A stretch of DNA of 47,444 bases, taken from positions 1-47,444 of the forward strand of contig JBKCPL010000054.1 in the NCBI GenBank assembly GCA_046309355.1, written 5' to 3'. Made by a program: the position numbers and the translations under genes. The stretch comes from CAYSBE01 sp046309355 (lineage in GTDB: Bacteria > Bacteroidota > Bacteroidia > UKL13-3). This document shows, in pieces, positions 25,412-34,292 of the stretch. The stretch's first letter is position 1, and the number at the start of each line of letters is the position of its first letter. Below the pieces are notes generated by a model. The model was given only the letters and a program-made list of their open reading frames with translations, ran no database searches and had not been told where the DNA came from.

Positions 25412-27886
25412 TCAGAATTTTGCTATCACACGGAGGTTAAGTCTGCGTGTTGTCAGGTAATTAGGCACTGCCCATGTGCGGGCTTCTACATCCTGTATCC
25501 ATAAATACGAGATGGTATTATTTACATCCAGTAAGTTAAATACTTCTACACCTATCAAGAGTTGCTTGAAATAGCGTTTCCAACCGGCTGTACTTGTTGC
25601 TTGTTCATCTACAATCGATTTTAAGAAACCTATATCAACCCTGCGGTACGAAGGCATGCTTAGTGTATCGTTGTATCGGTTACGATCAGGCGGACCAAAA
25701 GGCAAGCCGCTGCCAAAAACCAGATTCAAGTACATGCGGTAACTCGGAAACTTAGGCAAGTAATCCTGAAACATCACGCTGATATTTACACGCTGATCGG
25801 TAGGTCTGCGCACAAAGCCTCGTTCTAGTATATCGCCTGTTGACGGGTTGATTAATCCAGCCTCGTTAATACGCTCTTCGGTATTCATAACCGACAGGCT
25901 GAACCAACTTTCCGTGCCAGGAACAAACTCACCGTTCAGTCGCATGTCAATACCGGTGGCATAGCCGTTGGCTGAATTATTGGCGTAGTAGCGCACCCGC
26001 ACGTTGTCCAGTTCATAGGGTATCAGGTTATCGAGTTGTTTGTAGTAGGCTTCAGCAAAAAACTTGAATGGCCGGTTCCACGCTTTGAAATTAACATCGC
26101 CACCTACAATGTAGTGAACGGAGCGCTGCGCACGTATATTGGGATTCAGCTTTCCGCTGAAATCCCTGAACTCGCGGTAAAATGGCGGCTGGTAATACAC
26201 CCCGACAGCTGCTTTCAGCACAATGTCTTTTCGAAGCATAGCCGTAGTATCGCCTGCATATACAGCACGGTTGTGAGCGCGGTTGGGTTCAAACGAAAAT
26301 TGCACACGCGGGCTAATCACATTTTCGGTATTGTAACTCCACCAGTTGCTTCGAATGCCGTAGTTCACTATCATATTGCTGGCCGAATGCAGTTTTTGGC
26401 CATTCTGCACATAGCCACTTACACGGTATGACGATAATGCCACATTGGAGGAGATATATTCGGGCAGACGAAATTCACCATCGCGAATGCCCGGTTTAGC
26501 AAAGCCCAGCGAATCCTGAAACTGCCATTCGTTTATGCGGTCATAAATCTGCTCGGTTTGTATCTGCACACCCCACTGCAGTTTATGTACTTTTGTAGCG
26601 TAAAAGCCGCGGTGGCCTGCATTGATAACGGTTGCTACCAGTTCATTTCGGGCGTTGTTCAAAAAGTAACCTACACCTTTGCTTGATTTGGCTTTGCCAA
26701 AATTTTCGGAACCGAAATCGGTTTCTACATCTTCAAGCCGGTAAGCACCTTCTATGGTAAACCATTCTCTTTCGTTCGACACAAATACCGAAGAATAGTA
26801 CTTTAACTGAAGCCTGTTAGTAGGTTGATGGCTTACCGAAACAGCCCCGGTAAGGGTTCGGTATTCCATCAGATCGCTGCCGTTGAAAAACATACGCAAC
26901 GCAATAGCCTGTTTCACCGTACCGAAAACGGTTTCACGCGTTTCAGGCACTACCAGGTATTTATTTTGTGAAACATGTCCGAGTGCACTTATACTCAGGT
27001 TATCTTTCACATGCCACGTGAGCAACGCTTGTGCATCAACAAAAGAAGGCCTGTAATCGCCACGTGTGTCAAGTGATCCTACAACCAATTGATTGGTCCA
27101 GTAGCGTGCACCCAGCAAATAGGTAAATCGTTTAGTGCGTGAAGCGCCTTCGGCATGCGATTGCACTCCCAGCAAACTTACATTGGCTGTGGCCGAAAAC
27201 TTTTTAGGCTCGCGGTACTTAATATCCAGCACAGACGATAATTTATCGCCATAGCGTGCCTCGAAACCGCCAGCACTAAACTTTACATTCTGCACCATAT
27301 CGGTGTAAATGAAACTTAGTCCTTCCTGTTGACCGGCTCGTGGTAAAAAAGGCCTGTAAATTTCAATATCGTTGACATAAATAAGGTTCTCATCGTAGTT
27401 GCCTCCGCGTACGTTGTACTGGGCGCTAAGTTCATTGTTAGACATTACGCCAGGCAGTGTTTTCAAAATGGTTTCAAAACTTCCCGAAACATTGGGCAAT
27501 GTTTTAAGCGTGCGCGGATCTATTGTTTGCATGCTTACTTTTTCACGATCGCGTTCTTCGCTGAAAATAAATTCACGAAGTGTGATGCCGTACTGCATAC
27601 GAATATCGAGCTTAAAGCGTGTGCCTGCATCCAGCGGACCCACATCGGACAGGCGTGTTGGCCTACCTATGTATGAAAAAGCCACCTGCACCTTTTGATT
27701 GGCTGGCAGTATAAGCTGGTAGTTTCCGCTTTCATTGGTAACCGTAAACACCTGTGTGCCTACTACAACTACATTTACGCTTTCAATAGGTTTATTCAGC
27801 GAATCGGTTACTGTTCCGTACACTACAGCCTGCTGCGCAAAAGCGGAGTATGTACAATTTGCAGCCAGCAACAAACCGGCAACCAT
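25412..27886 (-). CDS. TonB-dependent receptor with CarboxypepD regulatory-like domain
   Basis: This outer-membrane transporter of 824 residues takes up an unknown ligand using TonB energy. It has a signal peptide (ending YSAFAQ near residue 17), a beta-sandwich domain (VVYGTVTDSLNKPIESVNVVV, residues 20-100), a plug (residues 120-230, with LPGVMSNNELSAQYNVRGG and VNDIEIYRPFLPRAG), and a barrel ending RRLNLRVIAKF with a terminal Phe. No ATG exists further upstream in the frame before a stop, so 27886 is the start. It is not paired with a SusD gene. It lies 35 bases after rpe on the same strand and may share its transcript. Confidence 0.94.
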   Translation of the reverse strand: MVAGLLLAANCTYSAFAQQAVVYGTVTDSLNKPIESVNVVVVGTQVFTVTNESGNYQLILPANQKVQVAFSYIGRPTRLSDVGPLDAGTRFKLDIRMQYGITLREFIFSEERDREKVSMQTIDPRTLKTLPNVSGSFETILKTLPGVMSNNELSAQYNVRGGNYDENLIYVNDIEIYRPFLPRAGQQEGLSFIYTDMVQNVKFSAGGFEARYGDKLSSVLDIKYREPKKFSATANVSLLGVQSHAEGASRTKRFTYLLGARYWTNQLVVGSLDTRGDYRPSFVDAQALLTWHVKDNLSISALGHVSQNKYLVVPETRETVFGTVKQAIALRMFFNGSDLMEYRTLTGAVSVSHQPTNRLQLKYYSSVFVSNEREWFTIEGAYRLEDVETDFGSENFGKAKSSKGVGYFLNNARNELVATVINAGHRGFYATKVHKLQWGVQIQTEQIYDRINEWQFQDSLGFAKPGIRDGEFRLPEYISSNVALSSYRVSGYVQNGQKLHSASNMIVNYGIRSNWWSYNTENVISPRVQFSFEPNRAHNRAVYAGDTTAMLRKDIVLKAAVGVYYQPPFYREFRDFSGKLNPNIRAQRSVHYIVGGDVNFKAWNRPFKFFAEAYYKQLDNLIPYELDNVRVRYYANNSANGYATGIDMRLNGEFVPGTESWFSLSVMNTEERINEAGLINPSTGDILERGFVRRPTDQRVNISVMFQDYLPKFPSYRMYLNLVFGSGLPFGPPDRNRYNDTLSMPSYRRVDIGFLKSIVDEQATSTAGWKRYFKQLLIGVEVFNLLDVNNTISYLWIQDVEARTWAVPNYLTTRRLNLRVIAKF

Positions 27887-27921
27887 GTTGTATGTGAATG
27901 AAGTGTAAAAGCTTATCCGTT

Positions 27922-28590
27922 TCAGGCGTTAGTAGGGATTGATAGGTTTTTTAGCGATGCAATCACGTCTTCGGGCTGTGGTGAACTAAACACATAATTG
28001 CCGGCCACCAGCACATCGGCACCGCATTGCAGCAATGGTTGGGCTGTTTCATCGTTAACGCCACCGTCAATTTCAATGAGTGTAGATGTTCCTTTTTGCA
28101 GTATTAGATTTTTTAATTCCGTGCATCTGGCATAGGTAGAAGGTATAAACTTTTGCCCACCGAAACCCGGGTTTACGCTCATTAAGCATACCAGGTCTAT
28201 ATCGGGGAGCATATCAGCCAGCAGGTGAACGGGCGTATGCGGGTTAAGGGCAACTCCGGCTTTCATACCTTCGGCTTTAATGGCCTGAAGGGTACGGTGT
28301 AAATGGGTGCTGGCTTCATAATGCACGGAAAGAATATCGGCACCAGCCGCTCTAAATTCTTTGATGTAGCGTTCAGGCTGAACAATCATCAGGTGAATAT
28401 CCAGGGGTTTTTGTGCATGTTGTTTCAGGGCTTTAAGCACCGGAAATCCGAATGAAATATTGGGAACAAATACTCCATCCATGATATCAACGTGAAACCA
28501 GTCGGCTTTACTACGGTTTATCATGTCAAAGTCGCGTTGCAGATTTCCGAAATCGGCAGACAGAATGGAAGGTGCTATGATGGGTTGCAT
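27922..28590 (-). CDS. rpe: Ribulose-phosphate 3-epimerase
   Basis: It interconverts ribulose 5-phosphate and xylulose 5-phosphate in the pentose phosphate pathway. The 222 residues fold as a TIM barrel and contain the family signatures PSILSADFGNL at the N-terminus, the metal-binding HVDIMDGVFVPNISFG near residue 33, DIHLMIVQPERYI near residue 65 and MSVNPGFGGQKF near residue 138. It lies 48 bases after the gmhB-like gene and 35 bases before the TonB receptor, all on the minus strand. Placement next to a heptose phosphatase fits, since sedoheptulose 7-phosphate comes from the same pathway. Confidence 0.97.
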   Translation of the reverse strand: MQPIIAPSILSADFGNLQRDFDMINRSKADWFHVDIMDGVFVPNISFGFPVLKALKQHAQKPLDIHLMIVQPERYIKEFRAAGADILSVHYEASTHLHRTLQAIKAEGMKAGVALNPHTPVHLLADMLPDIDLVCLMSVNPGFGGQKFIPSTYARCTELKNLILQKGTSTLIEIDGGVNDETAQPLLQCGADVLVAGNYVFSSPQPEDVIASLKNLSIPTNA

Positions 28591-28638
28591 GGTGTGCGAA
28601 AATACATATAAATGCTATAAATACGTATGATTAAACGC

Positions 28639-29133
28639 TTATACCGTGCGGGATAGTATACCCTGTATCAGGTGGCTCCAGTCTTGATTGGAATCGATAA
28701 GCAATCCTTTGACACCGGCTTTTTCTGCTGCCTGAATATCGCGTTCGCGGTCACCAATAAAATATGACTGGGAAGCATCAATGGCGTAGCGTGCCAGGGC
28801 TTTTTCAATCAACAAGGAATCGGGTTTTCGGCATAGGCACTTGCCGAAATCAGGATGATGTGGACACACATAAATTAGTAGAGGCTTGCCGCAATAGTCA
28901 ACACACCGGTTTTGTAAATACGTGTGCATGGTATTCAGGTCTTTGAGGCTGTAAAGACCTTTGGCTATTCCGCCTTGGTTGGTAATAACTACTACTATGT
29001 AGCCGTTATCCATCAGCTGCTTGATGCAAGGCAAGGCATGCGGAAGCAGGTGAAATTCTTCGAATCGGGTAACATATTGGCCCATTTCGCGGTTTAGTAC
29101 ACCATCGCGGTCCAGAAATACGGCTTTTTGCAT
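28639..29133 (-). CDS. gmhB: D-glycero-D-manno-heptose bisphosphate phosphatase-like (GmhB)
   Basis: This HAD-superfamily phosphatase of 164 residues probably removes the C7 phosphate from heptose bisphosphate in the synthesis of activated heptose for lipopolysaccharide core. The DxD nucleophile motif is FLDRDGVLN, the second motif VITNQGG, and the third is FIGDRERDIQAA. The zinc loop CPHHPDFGKCLCRKP near residue 108 is typical of GmhB and of the related histidinol phosphatase. The histidine genes that would mark HisB are absent. Other heptose genes (gmhA, hldE, rfaD) are not in the window. Confidence 0.85.
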   Translation of the reverse strand: MQKAVFLDRDGVLNREMGQYVTRFEEFHLLPHALPCIKQLMDNGYIVVVITNQGGIAKGLYSLKDLNTMHTYLQNRCVDYCGKPLLIYVCPHHPDFGKCLCRKPDSLLIEKALARYAIDASQSYFIGDRERDIQAAEKAGVKGLLIDSNQDWSHLIQGILSRTV

Positions 29134-29178
29134 AGGTTTGCTAAATTAGGTGTTTGCGTATATTATTGAAAACTATTT

Positions 29179-29916
29179 ATGACCACACTTGGCCGAATTG
29201 TAATTATTCCCACGTACAATGAAATTGAAAACATTGAGGATATCATTCGCAAAGTGTTTTCATTGTCTGTGGCATTTGATGTGCTGATTGTGGATGACAA
29301 TTCGCCTGACGGAACAGCTGCTGTTGTAAAAAAATTACAAGCGGAGTTTTCAGGACTACATTTGTTGGAACGCAGAGAAAAAAACGGACTGGGCACTGCT
29401 TATATTGACGGATTCAGATGGTGCCTAAGCAAGGGCTATACACATATTTGTGAAATGGATGCCGACTTCTCGCACAACCCGGAAGATTTGCCCAAATTGT
29501 ATGAAGCTTGTGCTGCTGGCGCAGATATGAGCATAGGTTCGCGCTATGTGACAGGAGTAAATGTGGTCAACTGGCCAATGAGTAGGGTAATGCTGTCGTA
29601 CTTTGCATCTAAATACGTGCGCTTAATTACAGGATTGCCCATACACGATACCACTGCAGGTTTTGTTTGTTATACTGATAAGGTATTGCGTTGCATTGAC
29701 CTCGACCGTATTAAATTCAGAGGATACGCGTTTCAGATTGAAATGAAATTTACCGCTTGGAAACATGGATTTAAACTGAGCGAAGTGCCCATTATTTTTA
29801 CAGACCGTACCAAAGGCCAGTCAAAAATTTCGAAGGGAATAATTCAGGAGGCTGTGTGGGGTGTGCTGGTTATGAAAATAAAAAGCTGGTTCTATAGCTA
29901 TCCTTCATCAACCTAA
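29179..29916 (+). CDS. Polyprenol monophosphomannose synthase (DPM1-like)
   Basis: This GT2-family glycosyltransferase moves mannose from GDP-mannose to a polyprenyl phosphate at the membrane, supplying a lipid-linked donor for glycan or protein mannosylation. The 245 residues start IVIIPTYNEIENIEDII; the nucleotide motif is VDDNSPDGTA near residue 37, the DxD-type motif is MDADFSHNPEDLP near residue 95, and SIGSRYVTG near residue 117. No C-terminal membrane domain is visible, the same short form as eukaryotic Dpm1. The C-terminus overlaps the convergent hybrid kinase by 9 bases. Confidence 0.92.
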   Translation: MTTLGRIVIIPTYNEIENIEDIIRKVFSLSVAFDVLIVDDNSPDGTAAVVKKLQAEFSGLHLLERREKNGLGTAYIDGFRWCLSKGYTHICEMDADFSHNPEDLPKLYEACAAGADMSIGSRYVTGVNVVNWPMSRVMLSYFASKYVRLITGLPIHDTTAGFVCYTDKVLRCIDLDRIKFRGYAFQIEMKFTAWKHGFKLSEVPIIFTDRTKGQSKISKGIIQEAVWGVLVMKIKSWFYSYPSST

Positions 29917-32379
29917 GTATTTTTTAAGCAACCTGTGCAATTCATCTACCTGAAAAGGCTTTAGCATGTAATCATTCATACCTGCTGATTTCATTTTTTC
30001 AAACTCAGTTCCGGTTACCGATGTGCTTGCTGTTACGGCAATAATAGGCACCTGATACATCAACTTTCGGATGGCTTGTGCTGTTTCATACCCTCCCATT
30101 TCGGGCATATGAATATCCATGAGTATTAAATCCGGCATGTGCACCTGCATTTTCCTCAATGCCTGTTTTCCATTTTCGGCAACAGTTGTTTTAATATGTA
30201 TACGTTTCAAAAATTGTTCAAGTACATAAACATTTACCGGGTTATCATCAACAATCAGTACGTTCTTGCCCGAATAGTCAATTGGTTTTTGTACAACTGA
30301 TTCGTATTCGAACGTATCGGCATCATTCACCTTAGGCATCATTAGGGTAAAATAGAAACGCGAACCTTGACCGGGTTGGCTATCTACCAAAAGTTCAGAA
30401 TTGTACAAGGTCAGTATTCGTTTGCAAATGGAGAGGCCCAAGCCTGTTCCACCGTACTTACGTGTTGTTGCAGTATCGGCCTGTTCAAATGATTTAAAAA
30501 TAAGTTCCTGTTTATCCAACGGAATTCCAATGCCTGTATCGGCAACCTCTATGTGCACCTTATAAGCAGTTTCAGTATCTGAGAGCTTTTTTATATGTAT
30601 GATTATCTCCCCCTTTTCAGTAAATTTAATAGCATTGCTTATCAAATTTGAAAGCACCTGATTAAGGCGCAATTCATCGCCCTGAAGCCACTCAGGCAGC
30701 GATGAGTCATAATTTACCTGTATGGCTACCCCTTTCGATTTTGCATTTACATCAAACAAGGCAGCCACCTGATTAATCAGTTTTTTAAAATTAAATGGAG
30801 CTATAGATAAATACAGTTTACCCGATTCCATTTTACTCAAATCGAGTATATCATTCACCAGGTTAACCAGATTTTCTGATGCCGATTTGAGTACCTTAAG
30901 GTTTTGTGTATTAGCAACTGCATCATCTGACGTTTCTAATAAATTGGCAATAGCAATTATGGCATTGAGCGGAGTGCGTATTTCATGACTCATTAGCGAT
31001 AGGAATTGTCCCTTGGCCTTAACTGCATTTTCTGCTACATCTTTTGCTTGATGGAGCTCTCTGTTGATATGTCTAAGCTGCTGATTTTGCTTATCAATTG
31101 CACGCGACTGTTCTTTCAACTGATTATTTAACCGAATGCGTAGTAAGTAAAAATACAGCAGTATGCCGGATATAAACAGCAGTGCAATGATGATTACGAT
31201 GTTTATATTACGCAAACGCTCAGTGCGGTGAATCGTTGCTTCCTGCACTGCCATCTTGTTATTTATAATTTCCAGTTCATACTGTTGCTGTTTGGCAGAG
31301 AGTATACGCTCATTCTCGAACTTTACAATACTGTCTTCAGCGGCTTTGTATTGAACAAAATATTCGAGTGCCTTGTCATAAACACCCATTAATTTCATAA
31401 TCCGAAACCGGTTGTAATAGTTTTGCACCTGATTGTTATCGTACCCGTAGCGGATATTTATAACTCGAGAGCTATCGAGGTAAGCCAACGCTTCTTTGTA
31501 CCGTTTAAGTCCTATAAGTGATGAGGCAATATTATTCAGTGCATTGCCAAGACCCACATAATCGTGATGAAGTAGTTTGTATCTAGCCGATTCCTGAAAA
31601 CAAAACAACGCTGAGTCAAATAGCCCCATCTCTTCATACACCACACCGATGTTGTTAATTGCATTCGACATGCTCAAATACGACTGTTGCGATTTGTGGT
31701 ATGCATAGGCTAAGCGGTAATAGTGCAATGCCTGATTGCGGTTTCCCTTATTTTTAAAGTTAATGGCTAGGTTGTTATAAACTGCCATTTCTCCCTTCTT
31801 ATTGCCAATGCGCTTACATATCAGCAAAGCATCCATAAAGTATTTATCGGACATTGGATAGTCGGCTTGATATTGATAAATAAGTCCAATATTGATAGCA
31901 GAATTGGCCATTCCTTTTTCGTTGTTCACCGATTTGTATAGCTGAAGCGCTTCGAAGTAGTCATTAAACGCTTTGGTGTAATTGACCATATTTTCATACG
32001 CTATGCCGCGCATATTCAGCACATCGGCATGCATAGACGTTAATCCGGCAGTTTTATAATTCGTTAATGCAGCGGTGTAATATAAAATGGCTGAATCATG
32101 TATGGCCATATCATCATAAGCCTTAGCAAAGGCCAGTGCTGCATCACCACTAATACGATTGTGTTTTAATGTTCCCGATAGCCTAATGGCCTGGTTATAA
32201 TAGTCTCTGGCTGCATCAAAATTATTTTCCGATAATGCATCGGCATACGAATAAAGTAATTTTACTCGAGTAGTATCGTGCTGGGTGTGATTGCGAAGCG
32301 CACTATAAATGCTGTCAGCCGAAGCACCGGCAAATGACGGTAGTAGGCAACAAAAGAAATAGAATACTCGCAGATGCAT
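29908..32379 (-). CDS. TPR-containing hybrid histidine kinase
   Basis: This two-component sensor has 823 residues from the ATG at 32379. The frame is open upstream to 32505 through the atpC terminator, so this start with its signal peptide (MHLRVFYFFCCLLPSFAG) is preferred. Residues 40-370 are about eight TPR repeats, a probable periplasmic sensor. A membrane helix at 390-411 (INIVIIIALLFISGILLYFY) leads to a coiled coil. HisKA carries the phospho-His in LMSHEIRTPLNAI near residue 465. The ATPase part has an N-box near 575, DTGIGIP near 615 and GGTGLGLSI near 645. The receiver at 700-820 has VLIVDDNPVN, LILMDIHMPEMGG and YMLKPF. No HPt domain or output regulator is adjacent. Confidence 0.92.
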   Translation of the reverse strand: MHLRVFYFFCCLLPSFAGASADSIYSALRNHTQHDTTRVKLLYSYADALSENNFDAARDYYNQAIRLSGTLKHNRISGDAALAFAKAYDDMAIHDSAILYYTAALTNYKTAGLTSMHADVLNMRGIAYENMVNYTKAFNDYFEALQLYKSVNNEKGMANSAINIGLIYQYQADYPMSDKYFMDALLICKRIGNKKGEMAVYNNLAINFKNKGNRNQALHYYRLAYAYHKSQQSYLSMSNAINNIGVVYEEMGLFDSALFCFQESARYKLLHHDYVGLGNALNNIASSLIGLKRYKEALAYLDSSRVINIRYGYDNNQVQNYYNRFRIMKLMGVYDKALEYFVQYKAAEDSIVKFENERILSAKQQQYELEIINNKMAVQEATIHRTERLRNINIVIIIALLFISGILLYFYLLRIRLNNQLKEQSRAIDKQNQQLRHINRELHQAKDVAENAVKAKGQFLSLMSHEIRTPLNAIIAIANLLETSDDAVANTQNLKVLKSASENLVNLVNDILDLSKMESGKLYLSIAPFNFKKLINQVAALFDVNAKSKGVAIQVNYDSSLPEWLQGDELRLNQVLSNLISNAIKFTEKGEIIIHIKKLSDTETAYKVHIEVADTGIGIPLDKQELIFKSFEQADTATTRKYGGTGLGLSICKRILTLYNSELLVDSQPGQGSRFYFTLMMPKVNDADTFEYESVVQKPIDYSGKNVLIVDDNPVNVYVLEQFLKRIHIKTTVAENGKQALRKMQVHMPDLILMDIHMPEMGGYETAQAIRKLMYQVPIIAVTASTSVTGTEFEKMKSAGMNDYMLKPFQVDELHRLLKKYLG

Positions 32380-32400
32380 GAAAGTAGCAAGTGCAAGGTA

Positions 32401-32431
32401 AAAAAAAACCTTCACCGTGGTGAAGGTTTTT
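32401..32431 (-). terminator. Terminator of atpD-atpC
   Basis: A 13-bp inverted repeat AAAAACCTTCACC (32404-32416) pairs with its complement at 32419-32431, and on the minus strand it is followed by a run of T residues. It lies 25 bases beyond the atpC stop, so the hybrid kinase downstream is probably a separate unit. Confidence 0.8.
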
Positions 32432-32455
32432 AAAAATGAATAAATTATTAATGCA

Positions 32456-32686
32456 TTAAGCCAAAACAACCACTTTATTGGAAAGAACTTCAACAACTCC
32501 ACCATTGATTAAAATGGTTTCAGTAGCGTTGCCGCTTTTAAGCACCACGTTGCCTGTAGTTAAACCGGCCACCATCGGAGCGTGGTTGTTCAAAATTTGA
32601 AAACGTCCGTCTGTACCGGGTAGGCTGATGCTATCTGCTTCTCCGTCATATAAGGAACGATCAGGTGTTATAATTTCTACTCGCAT
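32456..32686 (-). CDS. atpC: ATP synthase F1 epsilon subunit, short form
   Basis: This is part of the F1 central stalk. The start used is ATG at 32686, giving 76 residues (MRVEIITPDRSLYDG), since the upstream extension adds MLKLNSRS with no family similarity and would run into atpD. It contains only the N-terminal beta-sandwich, with GRFQILNNHAPMVAGL and a strand ending NGGVVEVLSNKVVVLA. The C-terminal helical domain, which inhibits ATP hydrolysis in many bacteria, is absent. That short form is usual in Bacteroidota. It lies 7 bases after atpD. Confidence 0.9.
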   Translation of the reverse strand: MRVEIITPDRSLYDGEADSISLPGTDGRFQILNNHAPMVAGLTTGNVVLKSGNATETILINGGVVEVLSNKVVVLA

Positions 32687-32693
32687 GGAACGA

Positions 32694-34199
32694 CTATTTA
32701 GCTTCAGCAATCATTTTTTCACCTTTGGCTATAGCCTGTTCAATAGTTCCTACCAAGTTGAAGGCAGCTTCAGGTAAGTGATCCAAATGGCCATCCATAA
32801 TCATATTAAATCCTTTGATGGTATCTTCTATACTAACCAGCTCACCTTTAAGACCAGTAAACTGTTCGGCAACGTGGAACGGCTGTGAAAGGAAGCGCTG
32901 AACACGTCTGGCCCGTGATACAACCAGTTTATCTTCTTCGCTAAGTTCATCCATACCCAAAATGGCAATAATATCCTGCAATTCTTTGTAGCGCTGCAAA
33001 ATTCCTTTCACACGCTGTGCACAGGTATAGTGAGCATCGCCAACAATAGTTGGGGTAAGAATGCGGGAAGTGGAATCGAGCGGGTCAACTGCTGGATAGA
33101 TACCTAACTCGGCAATTTTACGGCTAAGTACAGTAGTTGCGTCAAGGTGGGCAAATGTGGTAGCCGGTGCCGGGTCAGTTAAGTCGTCAGCCGGTACATA
33201 TACTGCCTGTACGGAAGTAATAGAGCCACGTTTAGTTGACGTAATACGTTCTTGCATGGCACCCATTTCAGTTGCCAGTGTAGGTTGGTAACCTACTGCT
33301 GAAGGCATACGTCCCAATAGCGCAGATACTTCTGAACCTGCTTGCGTAAAGCGGAAAATATTATCAACGAAGAAAAGTATATCGCGTCCACCAGATTTTT
33401 CATCCCCGTCACGGAAGTATTCGGCAACGGTAAGACCTGAAAGTGCTACACGTGCGCGGGCTCCTGGAGGCTCGTTCATCTGTCCGAAAACTAGGGTCGC
33501 CTGTGATTTGGCCAACTCGTTGTAATCTACTTTAGATAAATCCCAACCGCCTTCTTCCATGGAGTGCTGAAATTCTTTGCCATATTTTATTACGCCTGAT
33601 TCGATCATTTCCCGAAGCAAGTCATTCCCCTCACGTGTACGTTCGCCTACACCAGCAAATACTGACATACCTTCATATGCTTTGGCAATGTTATTAATCA
33701 ATTCCATGATTAGTACGGTTTTGCCTACACCGGCACCACCGAACAAACCAATTTTTCCGCCTTTGGCGTAAGGTTCAATCAGGTCAATAACTTTAATACC
33801 TGTATACAATGGCTCAGCCTGAGTTGAAAGATCTTCAAACCTGGGAGCTTCACGGTGAATGGAACGGCCTTCCTTAACTTCAACTTTCTTCATGCCGTCA
33901 ATGGCCTCTCCTACTACATTGAACAAACGTCCGCGAATTTCATCGCCAACTGGCATGGCAATAGGCTGCGAAGTTGCTGTAACAGTCATACCACGTACCA
34001 AACCGTCAGTGGCCTCCATAGCAATGGTGCGGATAATATTTTCACCTAGGTGCTGCTGACATTCTAATACGATACGTGTACCGTCTTCTTTGTCAATGTA
34101 TAGCGCATCCAGAATTTTGGGTAATTTTTCACTGCTGTCAGGAAAACGCACATCCACTACGGGACCGATTACCTGAGCTACAACTCCTGATTTTGACAT
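32694..34199 (-). CDS. atpD: ATP synthase F1 beta subunit
   Basis: This is the catalytic subunit of F1, making ATP in the cytoplasm. The start used is ATG at 34199 (MSKSGVVAQVIGPVVDVRF), giving 501 residues. The in-frame extension up to 34304 lies in promoter sequence. The P-loop is GGAGVGKTVLIMELI near residue 150, the Walker B region ILFFVDNIFRFTQAGSEVSALLGR near residue 260, and ALSGLTVAEYFRD near residue 245. Only atpD and atpC are here, so the remaining subunits (alpha, gamma, delta and the FO genes) must be elsewhere, as is common in this phylum. Confidence 0.98.
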   Translation of the reverse strand: MSKSGVVAQVIGPVVDVRFPDSSEKLPKILDALYIDKEDGTRIVLECQQHLGENIIRTIAMEATDGLVRGMTVTATSQPIAMPVGDEIRGRLFNVVGEAIDGMKKVEVKEGRSIHREAPRFEDLSTQAEPLYTGIKVIDLIEPYAKGGKIGLFGGAGVGKTVLIMELINNIAKAYEGMSVFAGVGERTREGNDLLREMIESGVIKYGKEFQHSMEEGGWDLSKVDYNELAKSQATLVFGQMNEPPGARARVALSGLTVAEYFRDGDEKSGGRDILFFVDNIFRFTQAGSEVSALLGRMPSAVGYQPTLATEMGAMQERITSTKRGSITSVQAVYVPADDLTDPAPATTFAHLDATTVLSRKIAELGIYPAVDPLDSTSRILTPTIVGDAHYTCAQRVKGILQRYKELQDIIAILGMDELSEEDKLVVSRARRVQRFLSQPFHVAEQFTGLKGELVSIEDTIKGFNMIMDGHLDHLPEAAFNLVGTIEQAIAKGEKMIAEAK

Positions 34200-34232
34200 A
34201 TTTACGTGATTAAGGGTTCTAAAATTGTGGTG

Positions 34233-34262
34233 CAAAATTAATTTTTCCATGTATAATTCAAA
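34233..34262 (-). promoter_or_regulatory. atpD-atpC promoter
   Basis: On the minus strand TTTG at 34259-34262 is followed after 18 bases by TAATTTTG at 34233-34240, the full Bacteroidota pattern and the same spacing as the pdhB promoter. The atpD ATG lies about 33 bases beyond the -7 box. Confidence 0.6.
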
Positions 34263-34276
34263 CCTTTTTATTGGCT

Positions 34277-34284
34277 TATTTTGC
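34277..34284 (+). promoter_or_regulatory. Possible -7 box for the glycosylase gene
   Basis: TATTTTGC ends 8 bases before the ATG at 34293. It is one base short of TAnnTTTG. It also overlaps the alternative TTG start at 34281, arguing for the ATG. Confidence 0.3.
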
Positions 34285-34292
34285 AGGTATAC

